64,000 bases of DNA from UBA6059 sp040222235. Its GTDB lineage: Bacteria; Bacteroidota; Bacteroidia; Cytophagales; Cyclobacteriaceae. The stretch is from positions 38,931 through 102,930 of the forward strand of contig JAVKDO010000078.1 of the NCBI GenBank assembly GCA_040222235.1, in the 5' to 3' direction. Position numbers and translations under genes: made by a program. Below the pieces are notes generated by a model, which made no database searches, was not told the origin of the DNA, and saw only the letters and a list, made by a program, of their open reading frames with translations. Shown here piece by piece: positions 53,501 through 61,570 of the stretch (position 1 is its first letter; each line of letters begins with the position of its first letter).

Positions 53501-55739
53501 TGCCACCGCCACCATCGTCTACCGCAACTGAAAGGTTGCCATTGGGTACATCACAATTTGTCTCATCTGAGTTCTTTGTTATGGTCACTGCATCTGCGAT
53601 AAAGCCACTACAGTCCTGATCTCTAGTCTCGAAAGTCCAGGTAGTTTCATCATCTATTCCCGCGAAATTGTTGTCACCCAAGTCAGCAATCGCAGTTGCG
53701 TCAATCTGAATATTGACAAGAGTGCTAATGGGAATATCCATGGTAGGATTCACAGTGAGAACATTATCCGCGATGGTTACTACACTTGAGTTGACATCAA
53801 TTTCTTCTAGAACAGTAGCTCCACTATTAATATAAATCTTACCGGTACCTTTTTTTATATCTTCATCAAAAGTGATCACCAGATTAGTTGCAACAGAAAC
53901 GTCCATTGCAGTGCTGAGCGGTTCAAAAGCGGTGACCATCGGTGCTTGTGTATCTGGAACGAGTGTCGTTTCAAATCCCACTGCTGGTACATCGGTTTTA
54001 TAGAGAAATTCTGCGGTTTGGTTATTGTATTCATAGACCGCTATGTGATAGGTATTACCAGCAGTGAGCCCTGTCATCGTAAATGAATTTCCATCACCAT
54101 CATAAACAATAACACCATCGCCTAAGGCTTCACCTGAACCAAAACTCGCATTAGCTGCATAATCTGTACCATCCACCGGCGTACCAGTTGGTTCTACTGC
54201 TTCTCGAGCCACTACTATCCTGTGGCTACCATTACCAATGGTCCAGGAAACAGTCATTTCATTCAACCCGATATTAGAGAACTGCACGGCCGAGGCACTC
54301 AGGGTTGGTGCAGCCAAAGGCGCTGCAGTCGACTCTGATCCTGAAATTGAGTTGTCAGTTTTATATAGGAATTCAGCACTTACATTATTGTATTCGAAGA
54401 TGGTGATATGATATTCTGTATCACTAGAAAGGCCACTTAATTGAAAGGAGTTTCCATCACCATTATACGCCACTTTGCTTAGGCCGAGCGCGTCACCGCT
54501 ACCGGTAAAATCAGCATCTGCGGTATATTCAGTTCCATCAACAGGCAAATCGCCTGCATCTGGTGCTTGTCCTTCTCGTACGATTACTATTCTGCCTGTA
54601 CCATTGCCTGAGGTCCATGCTATATCCAATGTTGTTTCAGTTTCATTGCTGAAGATTATATCTGAGGCATCTGTTGTCGGTGCAACCACCTCGTTGAGTT
54701 GCCAGCCCATGTCTTTAAAGAGGGCTTGAGTTACCGGCCCTATCGTTCTTGTTATCTCTCCATTGAATGAACTAAAGGTCATAAATGCGTCATCAGTACC
54801 ATCAAAATTATCAGACCAATGAGAGAAACTTGACCCTGGATTAAAGGGATCCGGAGCATAGATCGGTGCTGGCTCACCATGCGCCGCTAATACGTTGGGG
54901 CCTGTTAAGAACAAATCACCACTAGTAAGGTAAACATCAAGTGCGGCAGATGGATTGTCTCCATCTGTAAAACTCGTAAGACTTACATCAGACCCATTTT
55001 TAACAAAACGATCATAAACCATTGGTTCCTCAGGATCGCTAACACCCCATGACCCATTGGTATCATCAGAAGAACCAGTGCCGGAAAAACCCAGGCCATG
55101 AGCAAGTTCATGTAAGGCAGTAGATACAAAGTCAAACTCATCAGACGGCAGCCCATTGGAGTCAGTTCCAAAATACCAATCATCTCGATCGGCCATATTT
55201 ACTTCTACATCTCCAGAATTGGTATCAATATCAGTACCTGCCAAGGCATTTGATAGCGCGGAAGAATAGAAGGTGTTTGTAAATGGGGCATTGTCCGGAT
55301 CAGGATAGATAAACAGCGAACGCGCATTAGCTAAAGAGCCCACTCCTAGAGCCTCATAATTGGCTTCTACTTTTATTGGGACACTGGAAACGATCGTCCT
55401 TGCCCAAATATCAAGAGCAAATTGAAAAGCAGCTTTAGCAGCTTCAGGAAACTCATTGTCGTAAACCACTTCAAATGTGGCAGTAGGTGTAACTGAACTT
55501 AGTAGTTCCGGTTGATATGCCGTTCTTAATGATTGCGCCTTCAGTAGAAGGTCTTCAGTAGATTGATGGCTTGCAGGTAATTCACAAACTGGCGCATTGA
55601 CTTTTATCCGGTTGTAAACCTTTCCGTTTGATTCAAATCGTTGCATTTCATACCTACTTGCTACTTGCCCAACAATTGACTTAGGAATTGCGAGAAAACA
55701 AATAAAAAGTATGACACTGATGTAGTAATACTGTTTCAT
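50541..55739 (-). CDS. Giant multidomain surface protein: metalloprotease-like domain plus T9SS sorting domain
   Basis: The start at 55739 (MKQYYYISVILFICFLAIPKS) gives a signal peptide and a 1732-aa product. Residues about 80-350 form a zinc-protease-like domain with HELAHGLGFSG: His210, Glu211 and His214 match HExxH, but the usual third metzincin ligand position holds Gly. Two FN3-like domains follow, then an SbsA-type Ig domain (ATNLVITFDEDIKKGTG), four to five SprB-like repeats (GLGAGTYTVVAVNDATGC), another FN3, a MopE-like acidic motif (KGDCNDADPDVYPGAP), four repeats of the QVGNDFFNAA type, and a type A T9SS domain (AYPNPVQDIFSIEL). It is likely a surface adhesin, with possible protease activity. 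A gene for a DUF6438 protein overlaps the extended start region. Confidence 0.92.
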   Translation of the reverse strand: MKQYYYISVILFICFLAIPKSIVGQVASRYEMQRFESNGKVYNRIKVNAPVCELPASHQSTEDLLLKAQSLRTAYQPELLSSVTPTATFEVVYDNEFPEAAKAAFQFALDIWARTIVSSVPIKVEANYEALGVGSLANARSLFIYPDPDNAPFTNTFYSSALSNALAGTDIDTNSGDVEVNMADRDDWYFGTDSNGLPSDEFDFVSTALHELAHGLGFSGTGSSDDTNGSWGVSDPEEPMVYDRFVKNGSDVSLTSFTDGDNPSAALDVYLTSGDLFLTGPNVLAAHGEPAPIYAPDPFNPGSSFSHWSDNFDGTDDAFMTFSSFNGEITRTIGPVTQALFKDMGWQLNEVVAPTTDASDIIFSNETETTLDIAWTSGNGTGRIVIVREGQAPDAGDLPVDGTEYTADADFTGSGDALGLSKVAYNGDGNSFQLSGLSSDTEYHITIFEYNNVSAEFLYKTDNSISGSESTAAPLAAPTLSASAVQFSNIGLNEMTVSWTIGNGSHRIVVAREAVEPTGTPVDGTDYAANASFGSGEALGDGVIVYDGDGNSFTMTGLTAGNTYHIAVYEYNNQTAEFLYKTDVPAVGFETTLVPDTQAPMVTAFEPLSTAMDVSVATNLVITFDEDIKKGTGKIYINSGATVLEEIDVNSSVVTIADNVLTVNPTMDIPISTLVNIQIDATAIADLGDNNFAGIDDETTWTFETRDQDCSGFIADAVTITKNSDETNCDVPNGNLSVAVDDGGGGTTTVGYTYRWYSSNDLDTEIGTDSELADLVAGTYTVVVRDDATGCEVSSEETIDLDKVNPVLDDGLFSDSEVCVGTPDGRIDITADVGQTNGYTFEWSIGGVAKSTPDDTNNGSYTGLGAGTYTVVAVNDATGCRSLSEIFTIGIDQTDPVVNDATSVPNGGCGNNASGQLTITGQTDGFTFSWWNGSSATGSPDFTGGPVYSGLEAGDYTVKVVEDATGCESSVARTFTVAQGAQDTPVITDIVTDGEGCALPGSGSVAITMTSTNAPSSYNVQLLQGQNEVQQADVTDGATGITFDDIPDGSYTIRVTDNDKGCFDEESITLTYNAIPLTVPQNVTVADITDETATVNWNSVAADATYEILYETANSDVLSATGTSATNSFALAGLTDSTLYEVSVLAVCDNDDTPAKSDFSAVRTFKTLLLCGTEKTPAPTWYKDSDGDGIGIENDVLIECDQPTGYVAEKGDCNDADPDVYPGAPLLPDGKDNDCDGIVDKSNQSINFALISNSLVSDSIITLDAQATSGLNVTFTAVGPVTITDSIALITGTGDVVVTAVQVGNDFFNAATNVIRLFKISKGDQVITFSELEDVQYADQTIPYTVTVDSELPLSIEVEGPAENTADGLKITGVGTVTVSASQAGNDLYNAASYSRSFEVAKGDQELMISNSGGPFVPGDSSVITATSSVGLEVSLTVEGPARLVGTKVFFESAGLVKITATQVGNDNFNSPNPASLFIDIGLAQTVINTVELPEEAKAGEEIALPSTTPGGAPIIYTIEGPAEIFNGNLVITGPGLVTITTSLGENDLEEAEPVTESFCAFPPQPGISSVLDEASQMVIFTSTSPEGNQWFRDNVTVDGATGPTYQIPVGVQAQIQVKVNIDGCESDISETVNGAGQQVTGIEDLIRKGQLKAYPNPVQDIFSIELSDQTFARAPLARLYTLDGQIVNEREMSNIGFNWEARFDVGQLKQGIYLYQLVEGQTVLTGKFIKR

Positions 55740-55768
55740 AAAATGTGAATTACCCAGATATAGATTTA

Positions 55769-56521
55769 TCATTTCAATTTCTCTAATTTCAAAGTAGTAT
55801 CAAAATCAAGAAATTGTCGTACAAGTTGATTTAATGGCTCATAGAAGCCGTAACCCGTATAGAGTGCCTCTTCTTCACCATAGTCAATGGTTAAAGTGTA
55901 TGATGGAAAATCCAATGGCGTCTTCAATCGGGACTTCAATCCAACCAGGTCACCTTCCTTCACCAAATCACAGATTTTCTTCATTTGTAATTTGTCCAGT
56001 TCTCCAGAAAAGTGTCCAGCGTGATCAGTATATGCCTCTCCATTGAAGGAGACCTCCCGGCTGGCCTTGATGGTGACATCAAGCACAGGACAGGTGCCCA
56101 TACAAGCACTGGATTGAAATCGAATTGACTTAAAATCATCCAACTCCTTTACGAGGGAAGAGGCATTCGCGAAATCTAGATCGTCATATTCGCTAAGCCG
56201 CATGATCTGGTTAAAATGGACGGCACCACCATTAGACTTCTTTTTCAAAGCTCCTTCCCCCTCCCACTCGGAGAGTTTTAGGCTATCACCTGAGACACTC
56301 ACTTTATAATCAAGTGCCTTAGCACCAATCAAGGTTAACTGATCAGCTTCTAGGGTGTAACCAAAGACTTCTTCGCGACCCGCATTTCTAAATACTGCCG
56401 TATCATTAGCAAACTCAAGGGTTTGATGATCTGAATTCACCCATACTTTGCTGGTAAGCGTCTGACTGCTAACAGATAGGGAAATCATGAGGAAGAGAAG
56501 AATTAGTGCAGATCGGAGCAA
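55769..56521 (-). CDS. DUF6438 exported protein
   Basis: The 250-aa protein has a signal peptide (MLRSALILLFLMISLSVSSQ). The C-terminal 135 residues match the DUF6438 pattern: IRFQSSACMGTCPVLDVTIKASREVSF (read in part as SACMGTCPVLDV), then NGEAYTDHAGHFSGEL and FPSYTLTIDYG. The CxxxC pair may form a disulfide. The N-terminal 100 residues are a beta-rich domain of the type seen in copper-resistance/lipocalin-like extensions. The function is unknown. The gene ends 30 bp before the giant surface protein gene and may be cotranscribed with it. Confidence 0.8.
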   Translation of the reverse strand: MLRSALILLFLMISLSVSSQTLTSKVWVNSDHQTLEFANDTAVFRNAGREEVFGYTLEADQLTLIGAKALDYKVSVSGDSLKLSEWEGEGALKKKSNGGAVHFNQIMRLSEYDDLDFANASSLVKELDDFKSIRFQSSACMGTCPVLDVTIKASREVSFNGEAYTDHAGHFSGELDKLQMKKICDLVKEGDLVGLKSRLKTPLDFPSYTLTIDYGEEEALYTGYGFYEPLNQLVRQFLDFDTTLKLEKLK

Positions 56522-56712
56522 TAGAATTGTGATTTTCGAAGAATGGGTATAAAAGTACGAATATTAAATAAGTCAAACAATTATGATAATGATTCCAAGT
56601 AAACCAGAATACGAGCGCCATTTTGGAATAGCGGGTAAGGCATAATTAAGGTTCTGCAAATCATCCTTCGTCCCACACTTGAATTCTAACCCATTCTCTC
56701 TATTTTTAGTGC

Positions 56713-58053
56713 ATGTCAACTACTCCTCCAGCCTCCAACCAACAACTCGAGCGCAAGCTCGGCCCTGTCATGCTATGGGGCCTGGGCGTAGGGTACGTCA
56801 TTTCAGGGATGTATTTCGGTTGGAACCTCGGCCTGCAAGAAGGCGGCACGCTGGGCATGGCTGTCGCGACTGGATTTGTGATCGTGATGTACCTGACCTT
56901 CACCTTTTGCTATACCGAGATGGCGTGTGCTATTCCCAAGGCCGGCGGTGCGTTCGACTATGCTCACAAGGCACTCGGCAAACAGTGGGGTTTCTTCGCA
57001 GGCATGGCCCAAAACATTGAGTTCATTTTCGCTCCACCAGCCATTGCATTTGCCATTGGTGCCTATGTCCAACTGCTCTTTCCCTCGCTCTCCATTTTGG
57101 CTACCGCAATTGTCTTCTACATCCTCTTTACAGCCCTAAACATCTATGGCGTGCAAGCCGCAGCGACATTTGAGTTGGTGGTGACATTATTGGCTGTCCT
57201 GGGGCTTGTGCTATTCTTTTTCGCTACCGCAAATAGCTTCGAAGTATCCAATCTTACCAGCAATCCACTACCCAACGGCTGGGCTGGAGCTTTTGCTGCG
57301 ATACCCTTTGCGATATGGTTTTTCCTAGCCATCGAAGGGGTAGCCAATGTAGCAGAAGAGACCGTCAACCCTCAGAAGAACATCCTAATCGGATTTGGCT
57401 CTGCCATATTAACCCTCATTGTACTCTGCCTCCTCACCTTCACATTCTCGGTAGGGGTCAATGGATGGGAAACAGTCGTTATTGATCCACAAACCGGAGA
57501 GCCTTCTGACTCGCCATTACCGCTGGCCTTAATGCAGGCTGTTGGAGAAAACCACATCACATTTAAGGTCATCAGCTTGATAGGACTATCTGGCTTGATT
57601 GCCTCCTTTCATGGGATCATATTGGCAGCAGGCCGAGCCACGTTTGAGTTTGGCAGAGTGGGTTTCGCACCCCCTATTTTTGGTAAAGTCCACCCTAAGT
57701 TCAAAACACCAGCCAATGCATTGCTCATCAATACAGGAATCGGGATCGTAGCATTGCTTTCTGGTAAGACTAGCGAGATCATCACGATCGCCTGCTTCGG
57801 AGCATTGACACTCTATATCATATCTATGATCTCCATGATCAAGTTGAGAAAGTCTTTCCCAGATATAGAGCGCCCTTTCAAAGTGCCGCTCTACCCAGCA
57901 TCCCCGATCATTGCGCTACTCATCAGCTCTGTAGCCTTGGTCTCCATCACCATCTACAATCCCATACTAGCCCTAGTCTACGCAGGACTACTACTAGTCG
58001 CTTATATTTGGTTCACCATCATGTACAAACCCAGTGCTGATCATGAAAACTAA
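56713..58053 (+). CDS. Ethanolamine-permease-type APC transporter
   Basis: The 446-aa permease has 12 membrane segments. Its N-terminal region (LGPVMLWGLGVGYVISGMYFGW, with GLGVGYVISGMYFGWNLGL as the key part, then GGTLGMAVATGFVIVMY and AGGAFDYAHKALGKQWGF) is the signature of the ethanolamine permease branch of the APC superfamily. The downstream gene overlaps its last codons by 11 nt and encodes a gamma-glutamyl ligase of the GlnA/PuuA type. That pairing suggests an amine is imported and then gamma-glutamylated. Ethanolamine is the best guess for the substrate; other small amines or amino alcohols are possible. Confidence 0.85.
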   Translation: MSTTPPASNQQLERKLGPVMLWGLGVGYVISGMYFGWNLGLQEGGTLGMAVATGFVIVMYLTFTFCYTEMACAIPKAGGAFDYAHKALGKQWGFFAGMAQNIEFIFAPPAIAFAIGAYVQLLFPSLSILATAIVFYILFTALNIYGVQAAATFELVVTLLAVLGLVLFFFATANSFEVSNLTSNPLPNGWAGAFAAIPFAIWFFLAIEGVANVAEETVNPQKNILIGFGSAILTLIVLCLLTFTFSVGVNGWETVVIDPQTGEPSDSPLPLALMQAVGENHITFKVISLIGLSGLIASFHGIILAAGRATFEFGRVGFAPPIFGKVHPKFKTPANALLINTGIGIVALLSGKTSEIITIACFGALTLYIISMISMIKLRKSFPDIERPFKVPLYPASPIIALLISSVALVSITIYNPILALVYAGLLLVAYIWFTIMYKPSADHEN

Positions 58054-59419
58054 AGGAATGCTAACATTGGACGGCCTTACCAGCAAAGTAGATGCCGAGG
58101 AAATCGAAACCGTCATTGTCGCTTTTACAGACCTCTATGGCCGGATGATGGGCAAGCGCTACGACGCTGGCTTCTTCCTGGAGTCCGTCCGAGACCATGG
58201 CGCGCATGCCTGTGATTATCTGCTGACCACCGACATGGAGATGGAGCCCGTTCCGGGTTATGATTTTGCCAATTGGGAACTCGGCTATGGAGATTTTCAC
58301 CTCGTCCCAGACTTTAACACCCTTCGTATAGCTGACTGGCTGGAGTGCACAGCCTTGGTGGTTTGTGATGTGTTTTCAGAGAAAGATCACCTACCGGTAA
58401 ATGTAGCACCTCGGTCCATACTCACTGCACAAATCGCAAAATCTCAGGAGTCAGGTTTTGAAGTCATGGCTGCCTCAGAACTAGAGTACTATCTCTTCAA
58501 TACTGACTATCGCACCGCTTCGGAGCAGCACTATCAAGGTCTTGAAGCAGCAGGCTGGTACCTCGAAGATTACCATATTATGCAGGGTACCCGCACAGAA
58601 GATTTTACCGCAGCGGCACGCAGGCATCTCAAGAATTCAGGAGTGCCGGTAGAGACCTCCAAGGGTGAATGGGGACTTGGTCAGCACGAGCTCAATGTCC
58701 AATACAGCGACATCATGCAAATGGCCGACCGTCATATTGTATATAAGCAGTGCCTCAAAGAATTGGCGGATGCCTTTGGGCTATCGGTCACCTTTATGGC
58801 CAAGTACCATGAAGATCAGGCGGGTAGTAGCTGTCATATACACGTCAGTCTCTGGAAGGATGGTCAAAATGCTTTTGTTGGAGACAAAGACTTTGGACCA
58901 GTAAAAGCCTCCGATCTTTTCGGGTGGTTCCTCGGAGGTTGGATTAAGTATGCTCCAGATGTCACGGTCTTCTACGCCCCGACTATCAACTCATACAAGC
59001 GCTATATCTCAGGTTCCTGGGCACCCACCAGGTTGGCTTGGAGCAGAGACAATCGCACTGCTGGATTCAGAGTGGTGGGTAGCGGTAGCAGTTTGCGGAT
59101 TGAGTGCAGGATACCGGGAGCAGATTGCAATCCCTATTTGGCATTTGCCGCCTCATTGGCTTGCGGACTTCAGGGTATCAAAGAGCAGATCAACCCACCT
59201 AATTGCTTTGAAGGTGATGTCTATGCCGCTACTCACTTGGCGCAAGTCCCCATGAATTTGCAGCATGCTTTAGCGCATTTTCATTCAAGTGACTTCACCG
59301 AAGAAGCCTTCGGCAAGGATGTCGTCAAGCACTACAGCCATTTTTACCAGACAGAGATAGACGCTTATCAGAAATCAGTAACCGACTGGGAGCGCAAGCG
59401 ATATTTTGAGAGGATTTAG
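58043..59419 (+). CDS. Glutamine-synthetase-like gamma-glutamyl amine ligase
   Basis: The start is taken at 58043 (MKTKGMLTLDG), which overlaps the permease by 11 nt; the longer frame adds three codons. The 458-aa enzyme has the GS fold: a beta-grasp domain with FTDLYGRMMGKRYDAGFF, catalytic SELEYYLF, GQHELNVQYSD, HIHVSLW, and SWAPTRLAWSRDNRTAGFRVVG near the C-terminus. The length and motifs fit the GlnA3/GlnA4/PuuA group, which ligates glutamate to polyamines or ethanolamine, better than true glutamine synthetase. It is encoded with an ethanolamine-type permease, an SDR, an ALDH and an amidotransferase, the gene set of gamma-glutamylation pathways. The stop abuts the stop of the convergent ATPase gene with no spacer. 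Confidence 0.83.
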   Translation: MKTKGMLTLDGLTSKVDAEEIETVIVAFTDLYGRMMGKRYDAGFFLESVRDHGAHACDYLLTTDMEMEPVPGYDFANWELGYGDFHLVPDFNTLRIADWLECTALVVCDVFSEKDHLPVNVAPRSILTAQIAKSQESGFEVMAASELEYYLFNTDYRTASEQHYQGLEAAGWYLEDYHIMQGTRTEDFTAAARRHLKNSGVPVETSKGEWGLGQHELNVQYSDIMQMADRHIVYKQCLKELADAFGLSVTFMAKYHEDQAGSSCHIHVSLWKDGQNAFVGDKDFGPVKASDLFGWFLGGWIKYAPDVTVFYAPTINSYKRYISGSWAPTRLAWSRDNRTAGFRVVGSGSSLRIECRIPGADCNPYLAFAASLACGLQGIKEQINPPNCFEGDVYAATHLAQVPMNLQHALAHFHSSDFTEEAFGKDVVKHYSHFYQTEIDAYQKSVTDWERKRYFERI

Positions 59420-60586
59420 TTATTCCTTGTCAAAAGTCTGACCGAAAAGCGGGTTATAGACCTTATGATTTTTAAGGTGAAAAGTACCCTTTTCTTCAAT
59501 GCCACAGGCAAGAATGTTCTGAACTGGGAATGGAAACAAGGGGGCTACTTTTCTGAAGTTTAATTTCCGCTCATCTGGCCGCTCGTTACTTTTAGCTTCG
59601 ACCAAGAAGGTTTGACCGCCCGACTCGAGAATAAAATCAATCTCTACACCATTTTGATCCCTGAAGTAGTACATGTTTTTACCGGGTAAATAATCTTCCT
59701 TGAGAAATTCTGTGAATACCAGGTTTTCCCAGATTGATCCGAGAAATGGAGAACCATCTACATCTTTCAATGATCTGATGTTTAGCAATGCGCATAAAAG
59801 GCCATTGTCACAGAAATAGACTTTAGGGGACTTGATGAGGCGTTTACCCAAGTTGCTGTGATAGGGTGGTAGTAAAAAAATCAATCCTGCAATTTCCAGC
59901 ACCTGAATCCATGATTTGACTGTATTGACAGCTATACCCAGGCCTTTTGATAGCTCAGAATAATTTAGAAGCTGTCCTGCGCGCAAAGCCAGAAGCATCA
60001 ATAGCCTTCTGTAATCAGCCAGATTGGAGATATCCAAAATGCGCTTGAGATCGCGCTCAAGATAAGTATTGATGTAATCTTCGAAGAACTCATCAACAGG
60101 GAGCTTCTTCGCCCAGACCTCTGGAAATCCACCCTTCCATAGTAAATCTCTCTTCTGCTCTAGAAGTCCTGCATTGTGCAGTTCGTCAGCTCCTAAAGGG
60201 TACAGATTTATGATTCTGATTCTTCCAGCCAGCGATTCACTCACCTCTTTCATCATTTGAAACTGCTGACTACCCGTCAGCAACCATTGGCCTTTCGCAT
60301 CTCGATTTTCATCAATCTTGACCTTCAACTCTCGAAAGAGCATCGGAACATACTGCACCTCATCCAAAATTGTTTGATTCGTCAGTCGGGCAAGAAACTT
60401 TTCGGCATTGCTGGTAGCCTCCTCTGCTAAAAGGACTTTATCAAAAGTGATATACTCCGCTTTTGGAAACATCTTGCATAGCAATGTGCTCTTGCCAACC
60501 TGCCTGACACCAGTCAACAAAACAGAGGGGCGGGTTTGTACCGCCTTTTCGAGTTTAGACAATTTGTTTCTCGCAATCCACATCAT
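59420..60586 (-). CDS. AAA_14/DUF4143 ATP-binding protein
   Basis: The 388-aa protein (start 60586; Met at 60583 also possible) has Walker A LTGVRQVGKST with Lys32 and Walker B TILDEVQ. A GSQQFQ sensor segment and LAGRIRIINLYPL follow, then the DUF4143 domain: WKGGFPEVWAKK, YINTYLERDLKRI, a winged helix, FLGSIWENLVFTEFLK, and the RecB-like YYFRDQNGVEIDFILESGG...VEAKS, which looks like a PD-(D/E)XK nuclease motif. These proteins are common in Bacteroidota and archaea and their role is unproven. It lies in the opposite direction inside the gamma-glutamylation gene set. Its start is only 6 bp from a set of 22-bp-spaced repeats. Confidence 0.87.
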   Translation of the reverse strand: MMWIARNKLSKLEKAVQTRPSVLLTGVRQVGKSTLLCKMFPKAEYITFDKVLLAEEATSNAEKFLARLTNQTILDEVQYVPMLFRELKVKIDENRDAKGQWLLTGSQQFQMMKEVSESLAGRIRIINLYPLGADELHNAGLLEQKRDLLWKGGFPEVWAKKLPVDEFFEDYINTYLERDLKRILDISNLADYRRLLMLLALRAGQLLNYSELSKGLGIAVNTVKSWIQVLEIAGLIFLLPPYHSNLGKRLIKSPKVYFCDNGLLCALLNIRSLKDVDGSPFLGSIWENLVFTEFLKEDYLPGKNMYYFRDQNGVEIDFILESGGQTFLVEAKSNERPDERKLNFRKVAPLFPFPVQNILACGIEEKGTFHLKNHKVYNPLFGQTFDKE

Positions 60587-60591
60587 TTCAA

Positions 60592-60674
60592 ATTAAGAAA
60601 ATTTGCACTTGTATTGCAAAATATCTTAATACTTATTGCAAAGTATCTTAATTTTGATTGCAATTTGTCTTAAC
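60592..60674. repeat. Iterons at the start of the DUF4143 ATPase gene
   Basis: Three direct repeats occur at exactly 22-bp spacing: ATTGCAAAATATCTTAAT (60613-60630), ATTGCAAAGTATCTTAAT (60635-60652) and ATTGCAATTTGTCTTAAC (60657-60674). A fourth, inverted copy, ATTAAGAAAATTTGCA, is at 60592-60607. Spacing of about two helical turns puts all direct copies on one face of the DNA. This looks like a cooperative operator for the ATPase gene or for the SDR operon. Confidence 0.8.
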
Positions 60675-60795
60675 CAAAGATCTGTTACAATAAAATTATT
60701 GTTAAGAATATTGTTCGTTGATGTTTGAAATTCAATTGTTGCAGTAAATTCATCTACTAGTTAGCCGTCATTAAATATTCACACAAAATCAAAAC

Positions 60796-61569
60796 ATGAG
60801 ACTCAAGGACAGAATTAGTGTAATCACAGGGGGTAGTAGCGGTATCGGAAAGTCATCAGCCTTGCTTTTTGCGCAGGAAGGATCCAAAGTAATAGTAGCA
60901 GACATCAATGAAAGCGAAGGGCACGCCACAGTTGAAGAGATCACAGCTGCTGGAGGGGAAGCTATTTTCGTCAAGGCAGATGTATCCAAAGCTGCGGACT
61001 GTGAAAATATGATTGCGGTAGCTGAAAAGGAATACGGCGCGTTGCACATCCTCTTCAACAATGCTGGCATCATGGACTCTAATGATGATAATGCAGAAGC
61101 GACTTCTGAAGACACTTGGGATCTGACCATGAACATCAACGCAAAGGGCGTTTTCTTAGGCTGCAAATTCGGAATTCCTGCGCTAAAGCGGGCAGGTGGC
61201 GGAAGCATCATCAATACCGCATCCTTTGTGTCGCTACTAGGAGCGGCTACTCCACAGGTTGCCTACACCGCCAGTAAGGGGGCCGTACTTTCCCTGACCA
61301 GGGAATTGGCAGTGATCCATGCGAGAGAAGGCATTCGAGTCAATGCACTATGTCCTGGCCCGCTACGCACAGAGCTCCTGATGAAATTCTTGAATACAGA
61401 AGCCAAAAAACAGCGCAGATTGGTGCACATCCCAATGGGGAGATTCGGTGAGGCAGATGAGATGGCCAAAGCAGCACTATTCCTTGCTTCGGATGATGCA
61501 TCTTATGTCACTGGAACAGAGTTTCTTGTCGACGGTGGGATTACTGCTGCCTATGTCACTCCCGAATGA
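60796..61569 (+). CDS. Short-chain dehydrogenase/reductase
   Basis: The 257-aa classical SDR has the cofactor motif GGSSGIGKS near residue 12, an NNAGI motif, catalytic Ser in NTASFVSLL, and the YxxxK pair in YTASK. The C-terminal end GTEFLVDGGITAAYV is standard. An acidic residue after strand 2 (VADINESEG) suggests NAD(H). It lies 1 nt before an ALDH gene, with an amidotransferase gene after that. In a gamma-glutamylation pathway it would oxidise the alcohol of a gamma-glutamyl amino alcohol to the aldehyde. Its substrate is inferred from position only. Confidence 0.9.
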   Translation: MRLKDRISVITGGSSGIGKSSALLFAQEGSKVIVADINESEGHATVEEITAAGGEAIFVKADVSKAADCENMIAVAEKEYGALHILFNNAGIMDSNDDNAEATSEDTWDLTMNINAKGVFLGCKFGIPALKRAGGGSIINTASFVSLLGAATPQVAYTASKGAVLSLTRELAVIHAREGIRVNALCPGPLRTELLMKFLNTEAKKQRRLVHIPMGRFGEADEMAKAALFLASDDASYVTGTEFLVDGGITAAYVTPE

Positions 61570-61570
61570 T

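Noticed and set aside
60592..60674. Short regularly spaced repeats that might be taken for a CRISPR array
   Set aside because: The repeats are only 18 bp with 4-bp spacers, one copy is inverted, and no cas gene is present; iterons or an operator fit better.
61448..61570. N-terminal extension of the ALDH reading frame by 41 codons
   Set aside because: It lies within the SDR coding region in another frame; the ATG at 61571 matches the usual ALDH N-terminus and operon spacing.
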